From AC-43 sp963728855 (GTDB lineage: Bacteria; Actinomycetota; Actinomycetes; Mycobacteriales; Micromonosporaceae), in the NCBI GenBank assembly GCA_963728855.1, contig CAVSLN010000013.1, forward strand, positions 186,001 through 250,000: a stretch of 64,000 nt of DNA. Reading direction: 5' to 3'. A model generated the notes under the pieces. That model was not told the DNA's origin, did no database searches, and saw only the letters and a list, made by a program, of their open reading frames with translations. Shown piece by piece: positions 35,260 through 43,422 of this stretch (its first letter is position 1; every line of letters begins with the position of its first letter). The translations under genes were made by a program, and so were the position numbers.

Positions 35260-35748
35260 CTACCGCCCGCGCAACGGCCGAACCGGCCGTTTACCAGCGG
35301 GTCTCCGCTGGACGCCGACCGTCGGGTCCCCGCTGGCGGGGGCGAGGGCGTCGCCGCGGATGAGGCCGGGCGGGGCGGCGGCGGGGTCGCTACCGAGGTT
35401 GACGATCCGGTTGTCCGCGTCGACGTGGACGACCTTCGGCCCGTACATGCGGGCCAGCGCGTCGTCCATCTGCCCGTACGAGATCAGGATCACCAGGTCA
35501 CCGGGGTGGACCAGGTGCGCGGCCGCCCCGTTGATCCCGATCACGCCGGAGCCACGCGCGCCCGGGATCACGTACGTCTCCAGCCGGGCGCCGTTGGTCA
35601 CGTCGACGATCGCCACCTGCTCGCCGGGCAGCAGGTCGGCCGCGTCCATGAGATCCTCGTCCACCGTGACCGAGCCGACGTAGTGCAGGTCGGCCTGGGT
35701 GACCGTGGCCCGATGGATCTTGGACTTGAGCATCGTGCGGAGCAGCAT
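35260..35748 (-). CDS. panD: aspartate 1-decarboxylase
   Basis: 162 residues. Makes beta-alanine for pantothenate. Starts LLRTMLKSKIHRATVTQADL and contains the self-cleavage site HYVGSVTVDEDLMD (Gly-Ser, which yields the pyruvoyl group). NGARLETYVIPGARGSGVIG and LVILISYGQMDDALA follow. About 25 residues longer at the C-terminus than most. Start overlaps the panC stop by one base (TGATG). Confidence 0.95.
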   Translation of the reverse strand: MLLRTMLKSKIHRATVTQADLHYVGSVTVDEDLMDAADLLPGEQVAIVDVTNGARLETYVIPGARGSGVIGINGAAAHLVHPGDLVILISYGQMDDALARMYGPKVVHVDADNRIVNLGSDPAAAPPGLIRGDALAPASGDPTVGVQRRPAGKRPVRPLRGR

Positions 35749-36599
35749 CACAGCACCACCGGCGCGTTGTCGATCAGTCGGGTCTTGCCGACGCGGGCGG
35801 CCACGAGGAGCCGGGCCGAGCCGGAGCCGGGGGGCGGGCCCAGGTTGGGGTCGGTGAGCACGAGGTAGTCGAGCTCGACGTGGACCGGCCCGGCGCCGGC
35901 GGCCGCGCCGGTCACCGCCCCGAAGGCGGCGCGAGCCGCCGCCAGCGCTTCCGCCGGGCCGAGCCGGCCCTCGGCGGCACCGGCCTGGAGTGCGGCGGAC
36001 AGGGCGAGGGCGGCCTGCCGTTCCGGACCGGAGAGGTACCGGTTGCGGCTGGACAGGGCGAGGCCGTCCGGCTCCCGTACGGTCGGCACGCCGACGACCG
36101 CGATCGGCAGGTCGGTGTCGCGCACCATCCGGCGTACCAGGGTGAGCTGCTGATAGTCCTTCTCGCCGAAGAACGCCAGGTCCGGCCGGGTCAGGTGGAA
36201 CAGCTTGAGCACCACGGTGAGTACGCCGTGGAAGAACCCGGGCCGGCTCGCGCCTTCCAGGATGTCGCCGAGCGGGCCGGGGTTCACCCGTACGTCGGGC
36301 TCGCCGTACGGGTACATCTCGGCGCGCTCGGGCGCGAACACGATGTCGGCTCCGGTACGGGCGCACACCGCGAGGTCCCGGTCGAGGGTGCGCGGGTACC
36401 GGTCGAAGTCCTCGGCCGGCCCGAACTGCAGCGGGTTCACGAAGATCGTCACCAGTACCTGGTCGGCCCGCTCCCGCGCGGCGTGCAGCAGCGCCTCGTG
36501 CCCCTCGTGCAGGGCACCCATCGTCATGACCACCCCGACGGTGCCCTCGGCCTTCTCCCGGGCGGCGGCCAGCTCTGCCCGGGTGGTCGCGACGATCAT
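35748..36599 (-). CDS. panC: pantothenate synthetase
   Basis: 283 residues. Condenses pantoate and beta-alanine with ATP. VMTMGALHEGHEALLHAA (HIGH-like), IFVNPLQFGPAEDFDRYPRT, FFHGVLTVVLKLFHLTRPD, FFGEKDYQQL and LSSRNRYLSGPER are diagnostic. ATG 36599 overlaps the upstream gene stop by 4 bp; panD follows with a one-base overlap. Confidence 0.96.
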   Translation of the reverse strand: MIVATTRAELAAAREKAEGTVGVVMTMGALHEGHEALLHAARERADQVLVTIFVNPLQFGPAEDFDRYPRTLDRDLAVCARTGADIVFAPERAEMYPYGEPDVRVNPGPLGDILEGASRPGFFHGVLTVVLKLFHLTRPDLAFFGEKDYQQLTLVRRMVRDTDLPIAVVGVPTVREPDGLALSSRNRYLSGPERQAALALSAALQAGAAEGRLGPAEALAAARAAFGAVTGAAAGAGPVHVELDYLVLTDPNLGPPPGSGSARLLVAARVGKTRLIDNAPVVL

Positions 36600-37444
36600 T
36601 CGGCCACCGCCTCGAGCACGGCGTCGGCCGCGGCCGGGGCGAGGCGTCCGGCCGCCGCCGCGCGGACAGCGGTCCGGTGGGCGAGCGCGCGGTAGGCCGG
36701 TACCGACTCCGGCGCGGTCGCGCGGAGCACGTCGAGGTGGCGGGCGACGGTACCGGCGTCGCCGCGGGCAACCGGTCCGGTCAGCGCGGCGTCGCCGAGC
36801 CGCAGCGTGTTGTCCAGCGCGGCGTGCAGCAGCGGGTCGAGTACCCGTTCGGGCTGCCGGACACCGGCGTCGCGCAGCCGGTCCAGCGCCTCGTTGACGA
36901 GCGTGACCAGGTGGTTGGCACCGTGCGCGAGGGCGGCGTGGTAGAGCACCCGGCGCTCCTCGGGTACCCACTCGGGGGTACCGCCCAGCTCCCGTACCAG
37001 CGTCTCGGCCAGCGGCCGGACGTCCTCGGGCGCGGTGAGGCCGAACGAGATGCCCTTGCGCAGCCGTTCGATGTCGGCCGGCCGGCCGGTGAACGTCATC
37101 GCCGGGTGCAGCGCGAGCGGCCGGGCACCGCGCGCCACCGCCGGTGCCAGTACGGCCGTCCCGTGCGCGCCGGACGTGTGCGCCACCACCTGTCCCGGGC
37201 GGACGTCGAGCCGGGCCACCACGGAAGCGAGCCGGTCGTCGGGTACCGCGACGATGACCAGGTCGGCGGCGGCGGCCACGGCCTGGGGCTCGACCCGGGG
37301 AACGCCGGGCAGCAGCGCGGTGGACGAGCGGCCGGAGACCGCGGCCACTGGATACCCGGCGTCGGCGAGCGCGGCGCCGAGTACCGATCCGACCCGGCCG
37401 GCACCAACGATGCCGACCGCAGAGATGCGCAGCTCCGCGCTCAT
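36596..37444 (-). CDS. Rossmann-fold / DUF2520 oxidoreductase of the pan operon
   Basis: 282 residues. NAD(P)-binding N-terminus ISAVGIVGAGRVGSVLGAAL, then LVIVAVPDDRLASVVARL and VVAHTSGAHGTAVLAP; C-terminal helical DUF2520 domain with LYHAALAHGANHLVTLVNEA. Same order as Rv3603c-panC-panD in M. tuberculosis. The fold is that of 6-phosphogluconate dehydrogenase-like reductases, and the operon makes a ketopantoate reductase role attractive, but this is inferred. ATG 37444 begins the Rossmann domain; the open frame extends to 37537. Confidence 0.8.
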   Translation of the reverse strand: MSAELRISAVGIVGAGRVGSVLGAALADAGYPVAAVSGRSSTALLPGVPRVEPQAVAAAADLVIVAVPDDRLASVVARLDVRPGQVVAHTSGAHGTAVLAPAVARGARPLALHPAMTFTGRPADIERLRKGISFGLTAPEDVRPLAETLVRELGGTPEWVPEERRVLYHAALAHGANHLVTLVNEALDRLRDAGVRQPERVLDPLLHAALDNTLRLGDAALTGPVARGDAGTVARHLDVLRATAPESVPAYRALAHRTAVRAAAAGRLAPAAADAVLEAVAE

Positions 37445-37543
37445 ATTCGTGATCCAGTCCTCGAAGGTGGGGTACCGGTCAGGGATCAAGTATGGAACGG
37501 GCTGCCCGCCCTCGACAGCGCTTGTGGCATCGTTCACTCGCGT

Positions 37544-38254
37544 TCACTGGCCCGGCCGGACCAGCCCGCTCTCGTACGCGAGCACGACCGCCTGTACCCG
37601 GTCGCGCAGCCCCAGCTTGGTCAGGATCCGCCCGACGTGCGTCTTGACCGTGGTCTCCGCGACGTACAGCCGCTCGGCCACCTCCGCGTTGGACATGCCC
37701 TGCGCCACCAGCAGCAGGACCTCCCGCTCCCGCTCGGTGAGCTGGTCCAGCCCCGGACCGCCGGCCGGTGGCGGGGCGAGCTGCCCGGCGAAGCGGTCCA
37801 GCAGCCGGCGGGTGACCCGCGGCGCGACCACGGACTCGCCGCCGGCCACCACCCGGATCGCGGCCAGCAGCTCCTCGGGCGGCACGTTCTTGAGCAGGAA
37901 CCCGCTCGCCCCGGCCTGGAGCGCGGCGAAGGCATCCGCATCAGTATCGAAAGTGGTCAATACCAGTACCCGCGGTCCGCCGGGCGCGACTGCTCCGGGT
38001 CGCTGCGCGGTGCCAGACGCCGCCCAGCTTGAGTAGTCGGTGGCGCACAGTCGCCGGGTCGCCTCCACGCCGTCCATGACCGGCATGCGGATGTCCATCA
38101 CGACCACATCCGCCTCGGTACGGGCGAGCAGCCGCAGCGCCTCCGCGCCGTCCCCCGCCTCGCCGACCACCGCCATGTCCGGCTGCGCACCGAGCACCAT
38201 CCGGAACCCGGCCCGTACCAGCGACTGGTCATCGACCACGACAACTCGGATCAC
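37544..38254 (-). CDS. NarL/LuxR-family response regulator
   Basis: 236 residues. Receiver domain with VVVVDDQSLVRAGFRMVL, phosphorylation site Asp54 in VVMDIRMPVMDG and LLKNVPPEELLAAI; an inserted loop of about 25 residues (SSWAASGTAQRPG) lengthens the receiver. C-terminal LuxR helix-turn-helix: LTEREREVLLLVAQGMSNAE, VKTHVGRILTKL. GTG 38254 overlaps the kinase stop (GTGA), so sensor and regulator are co-translated. Target genes unknown. Confidence 0.93.
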   Translation of the reverse strand: MIRVVVVDDQSLVRAGFRMVLGAQPDMAVVGEAGDGAEALRLLARTEADVVVMDIRMPVMDGVEATRRLCATDYSSWAASGTAQRPGAVAPGGPRVLVLTTFDTDADAFAALQAGASGFLLKNVPPEELLAAIRVVAGGESVVAPRVTRRLLDRFAGQLAPPPAGGPGLDQLTEREREVLLLVAQGMSNAEVAERLYVAETTVKTHVGRILTKLGLRDRVQAVVLAYESGLVRPGQ

Positions 38255-39429
38255 ACCGTCGACCACAGCACCTCCGCCGTCACCCGCCAGCCGCCGCCCA
38301 GCTTCGGACCGGCGCGAAACGACCCACCGTGTACGGCCACCCGCTCCCGCATCCCGACCAGCCCGTGCCCGCCCGGCCGGGTGGGCTCCCCGGGCACGTG
38401 CGACAGCCGGCCGGCCCCGTCGTCGTCCACCTCGACCGTCACCGCGCCCGGCCGGTACCCGACGAGCAGCCGTACGGACGCCGCCGGCCCGGCGTGCCGC
38501 AGCACGTTGGTCAGCGCCTCCTGCACGATGCGGTACACGGTCAGCTCCACCGCCTGCGGTACCACCGGCCGCTCCCCGCTCGTGGTCAGCTCCACCGCGA
38601 GCCCCGCCGAGCGAGCCCGGTCGACCAGGGCACTCAAGTGATCCAGATCGATGCGACGCCGGTCGTCGGCCGGGTCGGGCTCGGCCGACGTCCCGCGCAG
38701 TACGCCGACCAGCCTCCGCATGTCCTCCAGCGCCTCCCGGCCGGTCGTGGCCACCTGCTTGATCGCCAGCCGGGCCTGCTCCGGCTCACCGCCCAGCGCG
38801 TAGCTGGCCCCGTCCGCCTGGACGATCATCACAGCGAGGCTGTGTGCCACGACGTCGTGCAGCTCCCGGGCGATCGAGGCGCGCTCGTCGGCGACCGCGA
38901 TCCGGGCGAGGTGGTCACGTTCCCGCTCGGCGGTGACGGCCCGCTCCTCCAGCCCTTCGACGTACAGCCGGCGGGTGCGTACGGAGTAGGCGGTGAGCCA
39001 GACCCCGCCGCACAGCGTGACCAGGAACATGGTGGAGCTCGGCGACGAGTTGGCGTCGTCGAACCGGACCACCTCGATGAGAATCCCGAGGCCGACCGGC
39101 ACGGCGGCCAGCAGCCCGTGCCAGAACGGCCGGGCGTACTTGACCACCGAGTACATCGCGATCAGGACGGCGATGTCGTAGGGCTGCGGGTCGCCGATCC
39201 GGGGTGGGTAGAAGACCACCTGGCACAGGGCGAGCGTGCTGACGGCGGCCATCACCCGGAGCGGGAAGCGGCGGCGGACGAGCAGGGCCATGCCCATCGC
39301 CAGGCCGATCAGTGCGAGGCTCAGATCCTCGCCGATGCCGTTGTAAAGCACCAGGGACCAGACCAGACCCGAGACCCCGAGGTCGAACAGGGCGGAGCGC
39401 AGCCAACGCCGCCGCCGGGTGCCGGTCAT
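38251..39429 (-). CDS. sensor histidine kinase (HisKA_3 type)
   Basis: 392 residues. Four to five membrane segments in the first 150 residues, a coiled linker (EGLEERAVTAERERDHLARI), phospho-acceptor His191 in RASIARELHDVVAHSLAVMI, and a HATPase domain (RIVQEALTNVLRHAG, VEVDDDGAG, GGHGLVGMRERV). This is the DesK/NarX-like class that partners LuxR-type regulators. ATG 39429 follows TACCCT by 6 nt, a leaderless promoter. Signal unknown. Confidence 0.93.
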   Translation of the reverse strand: MTGTRRRRWLRSALFDLGVSGLVWSLVLYNGIGEDLSLALIGLAMGMALLVRRRFPLRVMAAVSTLALCQVVFYPPRIGDPQPYDIAVLIAMYSVVKYARPFWHGLLAAVPVGLGILIEVVRFDDANSSPSSTMFLVTLCGGVWLTAYSVRTRRLYVEGLEERAVTAERERDHLARIAVADERASIARELHDVVAHSLAVMIVQADGASYALGGEPEQARLAIKQVATTGREALEDMRRLVGVLRGTSAEPDPADDRRRIDLDHLSALVDRARSAGLAVELTTSGERPVVPQAVELTVYRIVQEALTNVLRHAGPAASVRLLVGYRPGAVTVEVDDDGAGRLSHVPGEPTRPGGHGLVGMRERVAVHGGSFRAGPKLGGGWRVTAEVLWSTV

Positions 39430-39441
39430 GACCGAAGGGTA
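39430..39441 (-). promoter_or_regulatory. leaderless promoter -10 of the histidine kinase gene
   Basis: TACCCT (39441-39436 on the minus strand), 6 nt, ATG 39429; no Shine-Dalgarno. Confidence 0.45.
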
Positions 39442-39486
39442 GCCGCCTGCTTCGGGGGCGGAGTCCTGCTCAGGGAGGATGTCCGC

Positions 39487-40479
39487 ATGGAGGGCTGGCG
39501 GGAGGCCATGGGGCGGGCGCTGTATGCCGAGGGTACGGGCTTCTTCGTGGCCACCGCCGCGCCGGCCGAGCACTTCCGGACCAGCGTGCACGCCTCCCCG
39601 CTGTTCGTCGGCGCGCTGCTGCGCCTCCTGGAACGCGTCGACCTCGCGCTCGGCAGCCCGGCCACCCTGGACGTGGTGGACGTGGGGGCCGGGCGGGGCG
39701 AGCTGCTGCGCGGGCTGGCCTTGACCGCCGGCCCGGAGCTGGCCGCCCGGCTCCGGTTGACGGCCGTCGAGCTGGCTCCCCGACCGGCCGACCTGTCTTC
39801 CCGCATCACGTGGCGGCGCGATCCTCCCGAGCGGGTCACCGGGCTGCTGCTGGCGACCGAGTGGCTGGACAACGTACCGCTGGACCTGGCCGAGCTGGAC
39901 GGCGCCGGAGTCGCTCGCTACGTGCACACCGACGGGTCGCCGGGCACGACGCTGTCCACTATGGACGGTGAGTGGCTGGACCGGTGGTGGCCGTTGCTGC
40001 CCGGCCGGGTTGCCGAGATCGGGCTGCCCCGCGATCTCGCCTGGCGGGCTGCGGTGTCCACTGTGGACAGAGGGCTCGCGGTGTGCGTGGACTACGGGCA
40101 CCTGCGGGACGACCGGCCCCCGCTCGGGACCCTCACCGGCTACCGGTACGGGCGCCAGGTGCCGCCCGTACCGGATGGCGGGTCTGATCTGACCGCCCAC
40201 GTGGCGTTCGACGCGCTCGCCACCCCGCGCTCGACGGTGCTGCGCCAGCGCGACGCGCTGCGCGCGCTCGGCGTGTCCGGCGCGCGCCCCCCACTGGCGC
40301 TGGCGGCCACCGACCCGGCGGGGTACCTGCGGGCGCTGGCCGCGGCCGGTGCGGCGGCCGAGCTGACCGACCCGGCCGGCCTGGGCGCGCACTTCTGGCT
40401 GCTCGAACCGGTCGGCATCGGCTGGGCCGCGTTGGCTGTGCTCGCCTCGCCAAAGGACGGCTCGGCTCCACTCAGCTGA
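39487..40479 (+). CDS. MidA/NDUFAF7-like SAM-dependent methyltransferase
   Basis: 330 residues. GRALYAEGTGFFVATAAPAEHF and TSVHASPLFVGALLRLL match the COG1565 N-terminus; VVDVGAGRGELLRGLA is the SAM motif; LLATEWLDNVPLDLAEL and AVCVDYGHLRDDRPPLGTLT are characteristic. In mitochondria NDUFAF7 methylates an arginine of complex I subunit NDUFS2, the NuoD homologue, and here the next gene encodes a NuoD, which makes the same pairing likely. GGGAGGATG precedes the ATG. The C-terminus (ALAVLASPKDGSAPLS) is encoded by dispersed repeat R1. Two iterated palindromes, one exact. Confidence 0.82.
   Translation: MEGWREAMGRALYAEGTGFFVATAAPAEHFRTSVHASPLFVGALLRLLERVDLALGSPATLDVVDVGAGRGELLRGLALTAGPELAARLRLTAVELAPRPADLSSRITWRRDPPERVTGLLLATEWLDNVPLDLAELDGAGVARYVHTDGSPGTTLSTMDGEWLDRWWPLLPGRVAEIGLPRDLAWRAAVSTVDRGLAVCVDYGHLRDDRPPLGTLTGYRYGRQVPPVPDGGSDLTAHVAFDALATPRSTVLRQRDALRALGVSGARPPLALAATDPAGYLRALAAAGAAAELTDPAGLGAHFWLLEPVGIGWAALAVLASPKDGSAPLS
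39954..39966. repeat. iterated palindrome, degenerate copy
   Basis: GTCCACTATGGAC, one change, in the MidA-like gene (L-S-T-M-D). Confidence 0.7.
40056..40068. repeat. iterated palindrome, exact copy
   Basis: GTCCACTGTGGAC in the MidA-like gene, read as V-S-T-V-D; a degenerate copy (centre TAT) is 102 bp upstream at 39954. Confidence 0.95.
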
Positions 40480-40530
40480 ACCGCGCTGGCTGTGCTCGCC
40501 TCACCAAAGACGGCTCGGCTCCGCTCAGCC
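40431..40530 (+). repeat. dispersed 3'-end repeat R1, tandem pair (copies 4-5)
   Basis: Two units, GTTGGCTGTGCTCGCCTCGC... and CTGGCTGTGCTCGCCTCACC..., each ending CTCGGCTCC(A/G)CTCAGC. The first forms the 3' end of the MidA-like gene including its stop; the second runs to the nuoD promoter box. Confidence 0.85.
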
Positions 40531-40543
40531 TAAGATCGGTGCT
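40531..40543 (+). promoter_or_regulatory. leaderless promoter -10 of nuoD
   Basis: TAAGAT, 7 nt, ATG 40544, immediately after repeat R1 copy 5; no Shine-Dalgarno. Confidence 0.45.
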
Positions 40544-41681
40544 ATGACGCGCGAGGTGGTGGTCGGCACGGGGGCCGGGCTGGCCACCTCGGACATGGTG
40601 CTCAACATCGGCCCGCAGCACCCGTCCACGCACGGTGTCCTGCGGCTGCGCCTGGTGCTCGACGGCGAGCGGGTGGTGTCCTGCGAGCCGATCGTCGGGT
40701 ACATGCACCGCGGCGCGGAGAAGCTCTTCGAGGTCCGCGACTACCGGCAGATCATCGTGCTGGCCAACCGGCACGACTGGCTGTCGGCGTTCTCCAACGA
40801 GCTGGGCGTGGCGCTCGCCGTCGAGCGGCTGATGGGCCTCGAGGTCCCCGAGCGGGCGACCTGGCTGCGCACCGCGCTCGCCGAGCTGAACCGGGTGCTC
40901 AACCACCTGATGTTCCTCGGCTCGTACCCGCTGGAGATCGGCGCGATCACCCCGGTCTTCTACGCCTTCCGGGAGCGGGAGACGCTCCAGGCGGTCATGG
41001 AGGAGGTCTCCGGCGGCCGGATGCACTACATGTTCAACCGGGTCGGCGGGCTGAAGGAGGAGGTACCGGCCGGTTGGACCCGGCGGGCCCGCACGGCGAT
41101 CGGGGAGGTCCGCCGGCGCCTGCCCGACCTCGACAACCTGATCCGGCGCAACGAGATCTTCCTGGCCCGTACCGTCGGGGGTCGGGGTGCTCACGGCTGC
41201 TTCCGCGGCTGCCTACGGGGCTTCCGGGCCGGTCGCGCGGGCCAGCGGGCTGGACTTCGACCTGCGGCGGGACGAGCCCTACCTCGCCTACGGGTCGCTG
41301 TCCGTACCGGTCGTGACCCGGACGGCCGGGGACTGCCACTCGCGGTTCGAGTGCCTGCTGGACCAGGCGTACGTCTCGCTCGACCTCGCCTCGACCTGCC
41401 TGGACGAGGTCGACAAGATCTCCGGTCCGGTGAACGTACGGCTGCCCAAGGTGGTCAAGGCGCCGGAGGGGCACACGTACGCGTGGACCGAGAACCCGCT
41501 CGGGATCAACGGGTACTACCTAGTGTCCCGGGGCGAGAAGACGCCGTGGCGGCTCAAGCTGCGCACCGCCTCGTACGCCAACGTCCAGGCGCTGTCCACC
41601 CTGCTGCCCGGCTGCCTGGTCCCCGACCTGATCGCGATCCTCGGCTCGATGTTCTTCGTCGTCGGGGATATCGACAAGTAG
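40544..41681 (+). pseudogene. nuoD: stand-alone NADH-quinone oxidoreductase subunit D, one frameshift
   Basis: About 378 residues if joined. First part: LNIGPQHPSTHGVLRLRLVL, GYMHRGAEKLFEVRDYRQ, NHLMFLGSYPLEIGAITP, NEIFLART; second part: VGVLTAASAAAYGASGPVA, DFDLRRDEPYLAYG, GHTYAWTENPLGINGYYLVS and C-terminal LVPDLIAILGSMFFVVGDIDK. The break is an extra G in the five-G run at 41177-41181. No other nuo genes are nearby, so this is a second or orphan copy. ANRHDWLSAF replaces the D-R-L-D-Y of standard NuoD, supporting a diverged paralogue. Error and true mutation cannot be told apart here. Confidence 0.85.
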
Positions 41682-41850
41682 TCCCGGCGCGGTCCGCCGC
41701 CGCGCAGCTTGTCGGAGCGGCTACAGCCAGCGATCGTCAGCCCGGCCCGGCGGGGCCATGTCCTCGCCGTCCGCTACTCACCTGGTGTGTTGTTACCCGC
41801 CTGGTGTGTGGGCGCGGTCGAGCCCCTGCCCCCCGGAAGGCTCGGAGGGC

Positions 41851-43323
41851 TCAGCGCCAGCGGTCGTCGGACAGCTCGTAGTCCACCCGGCGTGGGCGCG
41901 GAATGCTGCCGCGCCCGGACTCCTCGCGCTCCCACCGGTCGTCGCGGAGGTCGTCATCGCGCCGGCTCTCCGCGCGGCGGCGGCGCGGCTCCCGTTCCCG
42001 GTCGTCCTCGCGGTCGTCCCGCAAGCCCTCCAGCCAGGAGGACGCGGACTCGGCCGGAGCGGCGGGCAGGGCGGCCGGTGTTCCGCGCCGGTCCCAGCCG
42101 GGCTCCTCCTCCCGGCTCTCACGGTCCCGGCCCTCACGGTCCCAACCCTCGCGCTCACGGCGCTCGCGGCGGCTCTCCCGGCGGCTGTCGTCACGCCGGC
42201 TGTCCTCACGCCGGCTCTCCTCGCGCCGGCGGTTGTCCTCGCGGCGCACCTCGGCCCAGCGGTCCTCGATCCGCAGCTCGGTACCGGACTCGTCGCTGTG
42301 TACGGCCGCCCGCCGCTCGCCCATCCGTACCTCGCGCCCACGCTCGTCCGTACGGGTGGACACCCAGCGGTCGCCGGCGCGCAGGCCGCTCCAGCGCGGA
42401 TCGTCACCCGGGTCGTCGTCCCGATCCCTGGTGGCGTCCCGATCCCTGGTGGCGTCCCGATCCCTGGTGGCGTCGCGGTCGCGGTCGCGCTCGGGCTCCA
42501 GGTCCCGCTCGCGGGCCTCGGCCAACCGCTCGCGCAGCAGTTGCTCGGTCCACGACTCCTCGCGCGGCGCACGGGACTCGCGGCGCTCCTCCGCGGACCG
42601 GCGCTCGTCCACGGACCGGCGCTCGTCCACGGACCGGCGCTCATCGGCGGCCCAGCGCTCGTCCGCGGACCGGCGCTCATCGGCGGACCGGCGGGGCGGA
42701 CCGGCGGGGCTCACCGGATCTGCGGACCGGTTGCCGTAGACGGTACCGGCGCCGTAGACGGTGCCCCGGTCGCCGTCACCGTGCGGGTCGACGATCGTCT
42801 GGCGGGTGGTCACCTGGACGGTCTCGGTGTGCCGGACGACTCCGCCGCCCACCATGGCGGTACCGACGGACGGGGCGGCCGGTGGCGGTACCGAGCCGCG
42901 GCCGGTGGCCGGGCCGGGCTTGGCGGCCGGGGCGTCCGGACCGGTCGTGCGTACCGCCTCGACCTGGGCGCGGAGGGACTCCAGGTTCTCGTACAGCGCC
43001 TGTAGCTTCTCGGAGAACGCCCGGTGCGTGGCCCGTGCCGCGGTCGCGATGTCCTGCCGTACGTCGTCGCGTAGCGCGTCGACCTCGTCGAGGAGGGTGT
43101 CCTCCAGGTCGGCCCGGACCCGGTTTGCGTCCGGCTTGAGCATGATCGACAGACCGATGAGCACCACCGCGAGGATGGCGAGTACGGCGGCCACCCGCAG
43201 CCCCGTCGATCCACTCACCAGCACCAGCAGCGCCGCCAGGGGTGCGAGGCCGACCCCGGTCCAGAAGACCACGGTCAGTAGCCGCCCGCCTCGCCGTTCC
43301 TCCCGCTTGTCCGAGGCTGGCAT
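41851..43323 (-). CDS. hypothetical membrane protein with a long charged tail
   Basis: 490 residues. Two N-terminal membrane segments (LLTVVFWTGVGLAPLAALLV and LRVAAVLAILAVVLIGLSIM), a helical stretch likely coiled coil (LEDTLLDEVDALRDDVRQDI; EKLQALYENLESLRAQVEAV), then about 320 residues of disordered Arg/Asp/Glu/Ser-rich sequence with short repeats (SVDERR, RDRDAT, SRREDSRR). Not assigned to a named family. The tail could bind nucleic acid or other charged partners. Repeat-rich parts are recorded separately. Confidence 0.6.
   Translation of the reverse strand: MPASDKREERRGGRLLTVVFWTGVGLAPLAALLVLVSGSTGLRVAAVLAILAVVLIGLSIMLKPDANRVRADLEDTLLDEVDALRDDVRQDIATAARATHRAFSEKLQALYENLESLRAQVEAVRTTGPDAPAAKPGPATGRGSVPPPAAPSVGTAMVGGGVVRHTETVQVTTRQTIVDPHGDGDRGTVYGAGTVYGNRSADPVSPAGPPRRSADERRSADERWAADERRSVDERRSVDERRSAEERRESRAPREESWTEQLLRERLAEARERDLEPERDRDRDATRDRDATRDRDATRDRDDDPGDDPRWSGLRAGDRWVSTRTDERGREVRMGERRAAVHSDESGTELRIEDRWAEVRREDNRRREESRREDSRRDDSRRESRRERREREGWDREGRDRESREEEPGWDRRGTPAALPAAPAESASSWLEGLRDDREDDREREPRRRRAESRRDDDLRDDRWEREESGRGSIPRPRRVDYELSDDRWR
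42421..42474 (-). repeat. 18-bp coding minisatellite (RDRDAT)
   Basis: Three exact 18-bp units (GATCCCTGGTGGCGTCCC on the plus strand), encoding RDRDAT three times in the charged tail. Confidence 0.9.
42585..42700 (-). repeat. coding repeat array (ADERRS/VDERRS)
   Basis: Six or so degenerate 18-21 bp units (GGACCGGCGCTCGTCCAC type) encoding S-x-D-E-R-R hexapeptides. Confidence 0.8.
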
Positions 43324-43383
43324 GGGTGTAGAGGCTACCGAGCCCGACTCATTTACGGAATGGGCGATCTCAGCCAGGCGAGA

Positions 43384-43415
43384 CGGTACCCGGGCCGGTA
43401 CCGGCCCGGGTACCG
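43384..43415. terminator. palindromic terminator after the osmoprotectant binding-protein gene
   Basis: A perfect 32-bp palindrome made of nested GGTACC/CCCGGG/GGCC elements lies 8 bp beyond the stop of the minus-strand binding-protein gene. Confidence 0.7.
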
Positions 43416-43422
43416 AACCCGC

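Noticed and set aside
41721..41759. A 12-codon minus-strand frame ending A-D-D-R-W-L, similar to the D-D-R-W end of the neighbouring charged-tail protein
   Set aside because: Too short to call a gene remnant; D-D-R-W also ends another protein here and may be chance or a common tail.
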